Under the pieces are notes generated by a model, which saw only the letters and a program-made list of their open reading frames with translations, made no database searches and had not been told where the DNA came from. A stretch of 64,000 nt of DNA from a virus, in the IMG/VR virus record IMGVR_UViG_3300021957_000025, positions 1 to 64,000 of that record. The stretch is one strand, 5' to 3'. Shown here one piece after another: positions 41,435-49,466 of this stretch. Numbering within the stretch: the first letter of the stretch is position 1; each line of letters starts with the position of its first letter. The position numbers were made by a program, and so were the translations under genes.

Positions 41435-41877
41435 TATTGACCTGCCATGAATTTTCTCCAATCAATCGTGTTCTTGATTGTTTGGTGTCTCCATGTGATG
41501 TTCTGCATACATTCTTTAAGGAAGTCTACAGTAACTTTTAGATACTCAATCTTTGCATTGAGTTGTTGTAAATCTGTATCGGCATTGAAAAAGATGTTCA
41601 TATCATTCTTCATAATTTTAAGACCATCGAATGGGTCGGGGTTCCAACCTAGTTCCTTTATTCTATCATCATCCATTTTACCATTGAACCACAACCACTT
41701 ATCTTTAAGTAAAGTATTGTATTGTTCTTGGTATCTTTTGTGAACTAGTATTTTAGTAGTGAGTAAGTCTTGGTATTTTGCATGAAGCTTAGGTACTTCT
41801 AAGGATGCAGTATCCAATTCAATGTCATCTATTTCACAGTCACTTGCCCACTGGGCTTTCAATTCTTCTAAAGTCAT
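41434..41877 (-). CDS. uvsY: Recombination mediator UvsY
   Basis: 147 aa (T4 UvsY 137). Helical protein with VPKLHAKYQDLLTTKIL, LKDKWLWFNGK and the C-terminal RHQTIKNTIDWRKFMAG, the conserved T4-type pattern. It loads UvsX on ssDNA bound by the single-strand binding protein. The -10 TATAAT lies six nt before its ATG. Confidence 0.9.
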   Translation of the reverse strand: MTLEELKAQWASDCEIDDIELDTASLEVPKLHAKYQDLLTTKILVHKRYQEQYNTLLKDKWLWFNGKMDDDRIKELGWNPDPFDGLKIMKNDMNIFFNADTDLQQLNAKIEYLKVTVDFLKECMQNITWRHQTIKNTIDWRKFMAGQ

Positions 41878-41883
41878 AATAAT

Positions 41884-41903
41884 ATTATATCACGAAAACG
41901 TGA
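41884..41903 (-). promoter_or_regulatory. uvsY -10 element with adjacent inverted repeat
   Basis: TATAAT (41884-41889) six nt from ATG 41877; the inverted repeat TCACGTTTTCGTGA sits just upstream (41890-41903 approximately). No good -35 at 17 bp, so an activator or a middle-type promoter is possible. Confidence 0.4.
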
Positions 41904-41905
41904 AT

Positions 41906-42442
41906 CTAACTAGTGGTTTCTATGTCGTAGTAAGTAAATTTAAACTCAATAGTTGCAACCACAGATTCACCATCTGCACCCGATTCAAACTCTAATCCAC
42001 TTAGACCGATTGGAAAGCAGTCATGGAATCTAAAGTATCTATTGGGTATGTTTTTGTTTGTTGTTGTAATAAGAGTGATATCAGATACTTCTGAGCCTGC
42101 ATCTCCCTTATCCGAAGACGTTCCTATTAGATTTCTACTGGTACCAACATAGGTCTCATAATCTTTAGGGTCTTTAATTGGTACAATTGCATTCATCCAT
42201 TCGTACACTTCTTTGAAGTTCTCTAGGTCTTCATCCACCAAGAAGTCTACAGATAGATTTTCAAATGTAACTTTGTCGCCTGGAAAATATGCATCCAACC
42301 CAACCCCAGCACCGTGTGCTAATTCTGAGAATGACACGCCTGGAATATTACACTTCTTGACAAAGTATTCTGCAGTTGGTATCCTATCAATAAGAAGTCT
42401 AAAGTTGTTCTTATTGAGAAGAGATTTGTTGATATCACCCAT
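41906..42442 (-). CDS. Tail-tube-like protein (gp19 fold, candidate initiator)
   Basis: 178 aa. FRLLIDRIPTAEYFVKKCNI, then PGVSFSEL and a beta pattern with VTFENLSVDFLVDEDLENF, parallel gp19 of this genome (165 aa at 49 kb) in its opening and strand order. It is probably a tail-tube paralogue such as a tube initiator or terminator. T4 gp54, the tube initiator, is longer (320 aa), so the assignment is tentative. Confidence 0.65.
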   Translation of the reverse strand: MGDINKSLLNKNNFRLLIDRIPTAEYFVKKCNIPGVSFSELAHGAGVGLDAYFPGDKVTFENLSVDFLVDEDLENFKEVYEWMNAIVPIKDPKDYETYVGTSRNLIGTSSDKGDAGSEVSDITLITTTNKNIPNRYFRFHDCFPIGLSGLEFESGADGESVVATIEFKFTYYDIETTS

Positions 42443-42653
42443 GGACTCTTGTTATCCGTTTGTTAGTAGTGATGTCGTGATAATCGTCACCCCTATACTC
42501 TCTTGTTGTAGTTTCTTCACATAGATATCCTTCTTGGATATAAGTGGTTACAGTTTTTCTAGAGATTACATTTGTGTTCTCTCGACCTTGTGGAAATGTT
42601 TTTGCTTCCCATGGGCCCTCTAAAACTTGTACACTCTTTTCATAATTTGACAT
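42435..42653 (-). CDS. Small conserved phage protein
   Basis: 72 aa, beta-rich and charged (WEAKTFPQGRENTNVISRKT, EETTTREYRGDDYHD). Overlaps the tail-tube-like gene by 8 bp. A CCTAAATA box lies 19 nt upstream and GGAGAAC gives a ribosome site. Function unknown, likely late. Confidence 0.6.
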   Translation of the reverse strand: MSNYEKSVQVLEGPWEAKTFPQGRENTNVISRKTVTTYIQEGYLCEETTTREYRGDDYHDITTNKRITRVHG

Positions 42654-42671
42654 ATTGTTCTCCGTATATAC

Positions 42672-43469
42672 TTATTTAGGTGTTTTGATATGCCAGAACC
42701 TACGGAAGTGAACATAATTTGGTGGTATTGATGCAAACTTACATGCCTTATTTGGATTCTTAGGATGCACATCTTCCAGTGTCCAACTGTATACGTCTCT
42801 TCTATAGACTTCGTTAGGTATGATTATACCAAAGTCATTATCCAAATCTTCATCATCATATCTTGCGTATATCTTACCTATCTCATCTAAGTATTCTTCT
42901 ACATGTGTATCATTAAATGAAGCTTCCCACTGGTCGAACCCATTAAAGACTCTACAATTTCTCTTCTTTGCTTCGCCTGGAGCTCCATGTACAGCAGACA
43001 TCTTTTCTTGTCTAAACCATGGTGCCGGCATTGGTAATGTATTGACTGCAGTCTCTAAAAACATTTCATCAGTATGATTAAATGCTCTTCTCAAATCATC
43101 GTAGATATTTTTAACGTGATACAGAGTACCAAAGTGAATAATCAAATCCCACTTTCTTCTGAACGACCATTCTTCATTATGATTGATACATAACTTCTCT
43201 GAGTCTGTGTCTATTGAATCTAATAATTCCTGTCTTGCATCTGCATAGGATACAGTTGCACCTAACTTTTCAAAGTGTCTACCAATTAGTCCATGTGCAG
43301 TTCCTAGTTCTAGGATAGTCTTCCCATCAAACCAATCTTCACCTTTACAATCGATAACCTTTTTAACTCGTGCTTCCGTTGGAAGGTACATTGTGTGTTC
43401 GTCATCTGTGATTGGATTCTTCCATTTAAAGAAACCTTCCAACCCCTCACCATACTTAATCATCTTCAT
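42672..43469 (-). CDS. Class I SAM-dependent methyltransferase
   Basis: 265 aa from MKMIKYGEGLEGFF, set by the box 5 nt upstream. Motif I ILELGTAHGLIGRHF near 60, acidic loop ATVSYADARQ, and WDLIIHFGTLYHV (motif IV-like region). It resembles small-molecule or sugar-type methyltransferases of the UbiE/tRNA-cmo5U group more than DNA methyltransferases. The gene sits directly after the capsid gene terminator. Substrate unknown. Confidence 0.75.
   Translation of the reverse strand: MKMIKYGEGLEGFFKWKNPITDDEHTMYLPTEARVKKVIDCKGEDWFDGKTILELGTAHGLIGRHFEKLGATVSYADARQELLDSIDTDSEKLCINHNEEWSFRRKWDLIIHFGTLYHVKNIYDDLRRAFNHTDEMFLETAVNTLPMPAPWFRQEKMSAVHGAPGEAKKRNCRVFNGFDQWEASFNDTHVEEYLDEIGKIYARYDDEDLDNDFGIIIPNEVYRRDVYSWTLEDVHPKNPNKACKFASIPPNYVHFRRFWHIKTPK
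42673..42680 (-). promoter_or_regulatory. Late-type box CCTAAATA
   Basis: Lies 19 nt before the ATG of the 72-aa gene, at the stop of the methyltransferase gene. Leader carries CGGAGAAC. Confidence 0.45.
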
Positions 43470-43474
43470 ACAGG

Positions 43475-43482
43475 TATTTATC
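43475..43482 (-). promoter_or_regulatory. Late-type box GATAAATA, 5 nt from ATG
   Basis: Lies between a terminator stem (43492-43511) and ATG 43469 with exactly 5 nt to the start codon. Confidence 0.55.
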
Positions 43483-43491
43483 GCCAAAAAA

Positions 43492-43511
43492 AACCCCTCG
43501 TGAGAGGGGTT
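43492..43511 (-). terminator. Rho-independent terminator of the capsid operon
   Basis: Minus strand AACCCCTC-TCAC-GAGGGGTT followed by at least six T. Located 36 nt after the stop of the major capsid gene. Confidence 0.9.
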
Positions 43512-43547
43512 TTAGTATTCCAATTAAGGAATGAGAACCTAAGTTCC

Positions 43548-44852
43548 TTACAGAATGTTAGACACTGCCATCTTTCTGTAGTACTGGTTAGTTCCATTGG
43601 ATGCAAGTCCGTCAGCAGGTACATTACCTACGAATGGATTTGAAACCATACCATATCTAGTTTTGAAACCGATTTTTGGTTGGAATGTGTTCTCACCTAC
43701 TGCACGAACCATTTGTAATGGAACGTATGGGCAATAGAAAAGACCAGCATCATAAGGGTTAGTTCCTCTATAACCTACTGTTAAGTAGTCAACACCAGCA
43801 TATGGGTCAACATATACTTTAACTCTTCCGTTTAGAAGACCAGCAAAAGTATTACCAGTATCGTCAACGTTTAAGTTTGTGTTAAGAGCAGGAGTGTAAT
43901 CTAATACACCTGCCATTGAAAGAGCAGAAGCTACATCACTTGAACAAAGGATAAAGTTACCTTTTCCTCTTCTTGTATCTTTAGCGATGAAGTTTGATTC
44001 TCTTTCGATTTGGAACAATAATCCTTTGAATTTCTCAACAGACCATCTACCGTTAGCATCAACATCTAAGTTGAAAGTACCTGCTGAAGCTGTTGAAGCT
44101 GCACCAGTTTTTGCTTGTAAGTTAACATTTCTGATAACTTCACGGTTGATTTCTGCAAGAATTTCTGATGAAAGAATATTTGCAAGTTCTGATTCTGCGT
44201 CAAGACCGTGGATTGCTTTGAGGTCTTGTGCAAGTTCGAGTGTGTACTCAGCTTTTAATGCTCTGGATTTAGCAGTGACAGTAGCTTTCTCGATTGAGAA
44301 TGCCATCTCTGCAAAGTGATTTCCTGCTGCATCACCTAATGCTTCAGCAGAAGCAGTACTCATACCACCACTTGTAGTGGATGCGTATGAAGGAGATGAT
44401 GTGTCGAAAGGGTCACCTATTGGGTCTGAACCTAGTGAAGTACCTGTTCCTTGAGGAGATGCAGAGTAATCAGTTCTTGCTTCGTTATGAAGTGCTTCTG
44501 ATTTTGCAGCTCTATCGGCGTCAGTATCATCGTTATATCTTGCTTTCATAGCAAAGATAAGTCCAGTTGGGCCTGTCATTGGTTGAACACCACAAATGTC
44601 GTATGCAACGAGATTTGGCATAGCACGTCTTACTAATGAAATCAAAATAGGATTCCAGTTTGCAACCGCGCTTCCAGTAGCATTTAAAGGTGCTGCTTCT
44701 TCCAAGTTTCCTTGCTCTTCGAAAAGGGCCTTCTCTTGGTTTTCAAGAATAACAGCAGTAACAGCACGCTTGTAGTTGTCTTCGATTTTTGGCAAATCGG
44801 AGTGTTCTAGAATTGGCTCCCACTTTTCTTGTAAGTTTTCTGATAAAAACAT
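43548..44852 (-). CDS. 23: Major capsid protein
   Basis: 434 aa. HK97-fold T4-type capsid subunit. Marker segments: PNLVAYDICGVQPMTGPTGLI, FSIEKATVTAKSRALKAEYT, ELAQDLKAIHGLDAE and a C-terminal KTRYGMVSNPFV. Cleavage by gp21 near residue 60 (LNATG) is likely, as in T4. The N-terminus begins with MFLSENLQEKWEPIL, a region removed on maturation. Confidence 0.97.
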   Translation of the reverse strand: MFLSENLQEKWEPILEHSDLPKIEDNYKRAVTAVILENQEKALFEEQGNLEEAAPLNATGSAVANWNPILISLVRRAMPNLVAYDICGVQPMTGPTGLIFAMKARYNDDTDADRAAKSEALHNEARTDYSASPQGTGTSLGSDPIGDPFDTSSPSYASTTSGGMSTASAEALGDAAGNHFAEMAFSIEKATVTAKSRALKAEYTLELAQDLKAIHGLDAESELANILSSEILAEINREVIRNVNLQAKTGAASTASAGTFNLDVDANGRWSVEKFKGLLFQIERESNFIAKDTRRGKGNFILCSSDVASALSMAGVLDYTPALNTNLNVDDTGNTFAGLLNGRVKVYVDPYAGVDYLTVGYRGTNPYDAGLFYCPYVPLQMVRAVGENTFQPKIGFKTRYGMVSNPFVGNVPADGLASNGTNQYYRKMAVSNIL

Positions 44853-44870
44853 TTTATTTTTCCTTTAAAT

Positions 44871-46211
44871 TTAACCTAATGGTTTTAGTTTAGTTATTGC
44901 TTGAGTGTACTGTTGCATGTCGGGAGCAAGTAGTGGTTCTTTCTTTTCAGAAAGTTCCCCTGTTCCTTCTTCTACAATAGTATCCTCAACTAGTTTATCA
45001 CTCTCTTTTGGAAAGTAAGCTTCAGCGATTTCTGCAATCTTCTCAGCGAAGTCTGCTTCATCTTTGAAGTCTACACCATTAGATAATGATTCTAGCTTCT
45101 CTTTTTGTGACTCGGACAAACTGTCACCAGCTGCCTTAACCACGTTACTTCTCTTGAGGGCATCTAACTCTTCTGTGACATCAATATTTTTACTGACTTC
45201 ACCATCAAGCTTTTGCTCCATCTCATCGAGACGATTTGCGAGTTCATCGATAACGTTGTACTTATCTTCTGGCACGTCAACATAGTGTTCTGTGAACAAT
45301 GTTTTCAAACCATCGATGAAGTTCTCTGTCATCTCTGCTCTCAATCCTCTTTCTATTGCAAGTTCGTTTTCTTTCGTCCACTCGTCTGCAACATATGAAA
45401 GATATTTGTCAACGCCTTCCGCAAGGTCAGCTTTGACTTTTTCCACTGAGGATTTTAATTCTTCTGAATATTGGGTTTCTAAAGACTCTTTAATCTCTTC
45501 TATTTTAGATGAGACTGCAGCCTTGAAGATAGTTCTTGCTTTCTCAGCACTTTCTTCCGAAAGGTCTAGTGCTTCAGAGATTTTAGATAGGTCGTCTTCT
45601 ACTTCAATCTCGACTAGGTTTGCTTCGAGCTCTGCAGAAGTTTCTTCGTCAACGATTTCCTCTTTGACTTCTTCTTCCTCTTCTTCTTTTTCAGACCACT
45701 TTTCAGCAAGTTCTGCAACTGCTTCTTCGTCCATAGACTTTAGTGATTCTACAATTTTTCTAGCTACTTCTGCTTTAGTCAAGGTCTCGTCAACTTCGTC
45801 TTCTGATATAGAACTGAATCTACTTTGAAGTTCTTCCTTAGTCATTTCCTTCATGTTGTTGACGATAGCTTTGATTGATTCCATTTTTGTTGCCTTAACA
45901 ACATCTTTAGACTCTTCTTCTTCTGAAACTTTTGCAAGTTTAGGTTGACTGTCACCTTTTCCAGCATTCTTTTGATGTGCATCACCACTAACTGGTTTCA
46001 CATTTTCTGCTTTCTTCTGTGCATCAACTGCTTTGTCAACAGGATTTTCTTCGGGTTTGACGACTTCAGCTTTACCGCTTTCGATTTTCTCGGCATCTGA
46101 TGAACCTTGCTTAACAGGTTTCGCGTCACCTTTTTGAGCACCATCTGTAGGTTGCTTCTCTTCAGAAACTTCTACTTCTGTACTTTCTAGGTTATTTTCT
46201 AACTCTGCCAT
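44871..46211 (-). CDS. 22: Prohead scaffolding protein (gp22-like)
   Basis: 446 aa. Very acidic and helical, with long coiled-coil stretches and K/E-rich repeats, matching the scaffold core in position between gp21 and gp23. C-terminal LLAPDMQQYTQAITKLKPLG resembles the conserved end of marine gp22. Longer than T4 gp22 (269 aa) because of an extra E/K/A-rich N-terminal 200 residues. Confidence 0.82.
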   Translation of the reverse strand: MAELENNLESTEVEVSEEKQPTDGAQKGDAKPVKQGSSDAEKIESGKAEVVKPEENPVDKAVDAQKKAENVKPVSGDAHQKNAGKGDSQPKLAKVSEEEESKDVVKATKMESIKAIVNNMKEMTKEELQSRFSSISEDEVDETLTKAEVARKIVESLKSMDEEAVAELAEKWSEKEEEEEEVKEEIVDEETSAELEANLVEIEVEDDLSKISEALDLSEESAEKARTIFKAAVSSKIEEIKESLETQYSEELKSSVEKVKADLAEGVDKYLSYVADEWTKENELAIERGLRAEMTENFIDGLKTLFTEHYVDVPEDKYNVIDELANRLDEMEQKLDGEVSKNIDVTEELDALKRSNVVKAAGDSLSESQKEKLESLSNGVDFKDEADFAEKIAEIAEAYFPKESDKLVEDTIVEEGTGELSEKKEPLLAPDMQQYTQAITKLKPLG

Positions 46212-46239
46212 GTTTTTCTCCTGTTTGAGTTTACTTTTT

Positions 46240-46247
46240 TATTTATA
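46240..46247 (-). promoter_or_regulatory. Late box TATAAATA before the scaffold gene
   Basis: Perfect consensus 28 nt from the ATG at 46211, with a CAGGAGAAA ribosome site; a conventional leadered late promoter. Confidence 0.6.
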
Positions 46248-46249
46248 TG

Positions 46250-46903
46250 TTATAGGCTTTCAACAAACCTTTTCCATAGATTTAACTTGGTTTCTTCCAA
46301 TTTATTCAGTTTAGCACCCCTTAATTCGGTTCGCATCTTCTCTGAATCAACTGCTTTCAATATACCATTAGACATAATCCACTCTACACCTTCGTATATA
46401 CCTTCAACGAAGGCCTCGGGTGCAGAAGGGTCTGCAACTATATCGGCTGCTGTTGCTAATTGAAAGTCCCCTTTTACGTATTGAGCTCCACCTTTTTCTT
46501 CCAAGGAACCTAATCCTCTAGATGATACTCCTAGTTTGGCACCGTCATCAATCAAATTTCTTACGATTTGACCGTTTGGTGTGCTCAAAATCTTTGCACG
46601 TCCCACATAATTGTTACCATCTTCTTCTAAAGATGTGATTAAGTGTGACACTTTGTCAAGATTAATAGTCGGGCCCTCGGGATGTCCGAGTTCTCCAAAT
46701 GCTCTATCTTTCTCAACGAATTCTTTTCTGTAACGGTTTACTTCTTTTTCCATTATCTCTTTAGGATATACACGTCCGTTACGGTTCTTAATTTCAGACT
46801 GCATGAAAACACCTTCGATGAAGTATTCCTTCTGTCCCTTTGCGTTTTCTTCGATGACAACTGGTGTCATTTGATAATCGTTATACTCTGATATTAATTT
46901 CAT
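46250..46903 (-). CDS. 21: Prohead maturation protease
   Basis: 217 aa (T4 gp21 212). Serine protease of the herpesvirus-assemblin-like fold: GELGHPEG (catalytic His) and VSSRGLGSL (catalytic Ser) are visible. It cleaves scaffold and capsid after prohead assembly. The N-terminal segment FIEGVFMQSEIKNRNGRVYP is family-typical. Confidence 0.94.
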   Translation of the reverse strand: MKLISEYNDYQMTPVVIEENAKGQKEYFIEGVFMQSEIKNRNGRVYPKEIMEKEVNRYRKEFVEKDRAFGELGHPEGPTINLDKVSHLITSLEEDGNNYVGRAKILSTPNGQIVRNLIDDGAKLGVSSRGLGSLEEKGGAQYVKGDFQLATAADIVADPSAPEAFVEGIYEGVEWIMSNGILKAVDSEKMRTELRGAKLNKLEETKLNLWKRFVESL

Positions 46904-47189
46904 GTATTATTTCCTCTATGTTTATTCCTTCTTCAGACATGTTTGACATAATCTTTCTAATGTCTTTCATCTCTTTTTCAGCAGATTTCAAATCTTTGTA
47001 AGGTGAATCACCACTAAACAAATTCCCATCCATATAAACATCTACTTTATTTCTTTTGTTCTGTACAAAAGAAACTGAAACTTTCTTTCCACCAATCTTT
47101 AAAACATCAACCTTGAGCTCCTTTGAACCACTAGGCAATTTTAGTTTTGCCTCGTTCAACTCAGATTGTACTGTTCTAAATGACTTCAC
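46881..47189 (-). CDS. Prohead core-type protein (gp68 position)
   Basis: 102 aa from the GTG at 47189, preceded by AGGAG and lying 1 nt after the stop of the gp67-like gene (TAAGGTG). MKSFRTVQSELNEAKLKLP then a basic beta region (VDVLKIGGKKVSVSFVQNKR) and a helix. The position between core gene and protease equals T4 gene 68. Similarity to T4 gp68 is not obvious. A longer ATG start at 47240 lies inside the upstream gene. Confidence 0.6.
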   Translation of the reverse strand: MKSFRTVQSELNEAKLKLPSGSKELKVDVLKIGGKKVSVSFVQNKRNKVDVYMDGNLFSGDSPYKDLKSAEKEMKDIRKIMSNMSEEGINIEEIIHEINIRV

Positions 47190-47190
47190 C

Positions 47191-47367
47191 TTACTCTCCT
47201 GTAGGTTCCTGTGGTGTATCCATCCAGTCGACTTGAGCATTAACTCTCTTCATGTCTACTGCATCTGCAGCTGCTTTCTTAATTCCATCACCGATAGAAC
47301 CTTTTGCAGCTTCAAGTTGACCTGCTTCTATTTGGTCAACGATTTGTTTTGATATTTCACTACTCAT
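47191..47367 (-). CDS. 67: Prohead core protein (gp67-like)
   Basis: 58 aa, MSSEISKQIVDQIEAGQLEA, ending DWMDTPQEPTGE. The short helical AIKSNDLVAARK-like N-terminus (IVDQIEAGQLEAAKG) and the position between portal and protease match T4 gp67, although T4 gp67 is longer and has a very acidic tail. TAGGAG precedes the ATG. Confidence 0.7.
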   Translation of the reverse strand: MSSEISKQIVDQIEAGQLEAAKGSIGDGIKKAAADAVDMKRVNAQVDWMDTPQEPTGE

Positions 47368-47376
47368 AATTTACTC

Positions 47377-48915
47377 CTAAAAACCACCGAAGTCGTCATC
47401 GTCTTCGTTACCACCCTCTTCATTGCCACCTTCATCTTTAATCTGTTGGTCAATGATACGGATATCTTCTTCTGTCTGTCTCAGTATATACTTTCTAACA
47501 TACTCGTCTGAATAGTATTTACCAACATAGTCAGCTGCCTGTGAGAGAGTATCTAGTCTCTCTCTTAAAATCTCTGCATCCTTCAACTCTGTAAAATGGT
47601 TGTCGGTTGCATAATCATACAAGAGAAAGTCCTTGAATTTATCGAACTCTTCTCCTGTTACAATTTCCTTAAGTACTAATTGTGTCTTAAGAATATCTGT
47701 AAAAACTCTTCCAAACTTCTTCTGAAGTCTGTTTGTGAACTTATTAAACTTAAGTTCATCTCTAGAAATCTCTGAAGCACGACCCATGTTAAACCCATTG
47801 TCTGCTTCCATTCTAGATGAAGGTACATTTAGAGACTGATATAACTTCTTCTTGAAGTATTCGATATCATCTATATCTGCTAGGTTTTGTCCGCCTGGCA
47901 ATGTAGTAATCTCTGTTCCTCTACCACCTTCTCTTCTAGGCAACCAAAAATCTTCCAACATACTCATATGTTTTCTATCATCTTTGATTTCACCTGTATC
48001 TGCATTGTAAACCAACTTGTTCTTGTATCGGTTCATTACATCAGCAAGATACTGTTCTGCTTTTGCTTTCGGAAGGTTACCTACGTCAATGTAGAATATT
48101 CTTCTTTCGGGAGCTCTTGATATCCTATAGATAACAAGTGCATCTTCCATCATTGATAACTGATTTGCAGTCTTCAATGCCTTGTGCAGATACCCGATGA
48201 CTACGTTCTTAGTGTAGTCAAGTAATCCCGAAGTCGTATAAGTAACTGCCTCGGGTGCAATTCGTACAGTGTTTCCTTCCGCTGCACTGGATTTATCAAA
48301 ACCCTTATCATTGAAAACGAAAAACTCTTCTATCGCTGAAATCCTTTCGACCTTAGTCTTGGGGTCTCTTTCTTTCTCAATGTTTCTGACCTTCTTAATT
48401 TTAATAGGGTCAATGTTTCTTAGGTCTACTATACCACCTTTAGGTTTTTTAGCGTCAACGACCTTATGGAAGTATACCCTTCCATCTACGTACCATTTTC
48501 GGAAAATTTCATGAGAGTTCTGATTGAACTTCATCATTGATAGGATGTTGTAAAACTCGTTTTGTATCTTTGTTTTGATACTATCAGAGAGTTTAACATC
48601 TCTGAGGTCGAGTGTGACTATCCTATCAGAACTATCCGATGTGATACACTCATTAACTATATCTTCGATTGCAGAATCACATTCTGGCACCAAAGATACT
48701 TCACGATATCTACGAATGAGTTCTGCCTCATTCTTGATACCACCTTCCATGTCGATGTAAGCACCGTATGCTCCACCACCCACGAAACCACTTTGTTGTT
48801 GAATGACGGGCGTACCGTCATCGTCAACTGGTGGAACGAAAGAAGGTGCCTTCGGCAACTCCTTCGCTCTTAGTTCATCCTTTTTACGGGATATTTCAAA
48901 TCCTAAAAATTCCAT
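47377..48915 (-). CDS. 20: Portal vertex protein
   Basis: 512 aa (T4 gp20 524). Core segments: ELIRRYREVSLVPECDSAIE, SHEIFRKWYVDGRVYFHKVV, FYIDVGNLPKAKAEQYL and FNMGRASEISRDELKFNKF. Dodecameric DNA channel and initiator of head assembly. The late-type box lies 5 nt before its ATG. Confidence 0.96.
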   Translation of the reverse strand: MEFLGFEISRKKDELRAKELPKAPSFVPPVDDDGTPVIQQQSGFVGGGAYGAYIDMEGGIKNEAELIRRYREVSLVPECDSAIEDIVNECITSDSSDRIVTLDLRDVKLSDSIKTKIQNEFYNILSMMKFNQNSHEIFRKWYVDGRVYFHKVVDAKKPKGGIVDLRNIDPIKIKKVRNIEKERDPKTKVERISAIEEFFVFNDKGFDKSSAAEGNTVRIAPEAVTYTTSGLLDYTKNVVIGYLHKALKTANQLSMMEDALVIYRISRAPERRIFYIDVGNLPKAKAEQYLADVMNRYKNKLVYNADTGEIKDDRKHMSMLEDFWLPRREGGRGTEITTLPGGQNLADIDDIEYFKKKLYQSLNVPSSRMEADNGFNMGRASEISRDELKFNKFTNRLQKKFGRVFTDILKTQLVLKEIVTGEEFDKFKDFLLYDYATDNHFTELKDAEILRERLDTLSQAADYVGKYYSDEYVRKYILRQTEEDIRIIDQQIKDEGGNEEGGNEDDDDFGGF

Positions 48916-48920
48916 ACTAT

Positions 48921-48928
48921 TATTTATA
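48921..48928 (-). promoter_or_regulatory. Late box TATAAATA, 5 nt from the portal ATG
   Basis: Perfect consensus with the ATAGT spacer, giving predicted +1 at the A of ATG 48915. Confidence 0.6.
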
Positions 48929-48957
48929 CCACCTAAAAGTGGTGTTATTCACTGTTC

Positions 48958-49455
48958 TTAAAGAACTCTTTCCCAGTGAGAGAAGGTTAAATCAACTGTA
49001 AATTCCTCTACTGCATCTACTGTGTCATAACCTAATGTTATTTCACCGATGTTTTTAGGGAACATGTTGAAGAACTCATATCTCGCTAGTACAGAGTCGT
49101 CTTTGTTTAACTGTTCTACAAACGCTCTACTTAATAAGTAGTCCGTTGTTGTAGCACCTTCACCACTGTCCATTGCTTGAATTTCAGTCTGCCATGCTTC
49201 TAGAGCAGTTCTTGCTGAAAATTCCATGTCATTGATGATGGTTATTGACCAGTCTGCAAAAGTACGTTCTCCTGCTAGTTTAAGGTTATGTCCTCTGAAA
49301 GGAATGATGACTTCGCCTAAAGTTCCTGCTGGGATGTTTGCACCCTTACACATGAACTCGATATTGTTACCAGCTCTAGGTAGGAATACTCTAAATCGGT
49401 TAGCTCTTGGGCCACCACCGACTAGTTGTGCTTTAAATTGGTCTATTGTTGCCAT
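48958..49455 (-). CDS. 19: Tail tube protein
   Basis: 165 aa (T4 gp19 163). FRVFLPRAGNNIEFMCKGA, IPFRGHNLKLAGERTFADW and the C-terminal EFTVDLTFSHWERVL match the family. It stacks as hexamers in the tail core. Confidence 0.93.
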   Translation of the reverse strand: MATIDQFKAQLVGGGPRANRFRVFLPRAGNNIEFMCKGANIPAGTLGEVIIPFRGHNLKLAGERTFADWSITIINDMEFSARTALEAWQTEIQAMDSGEGATTTDYLLSRAFVEQLNKDDSVLARYEFFNMFPKNIGEITLGYDTVDAVEEFTVDLTFSHWERVL

Positions 49456-49466
49456 GTTTTATCTCC

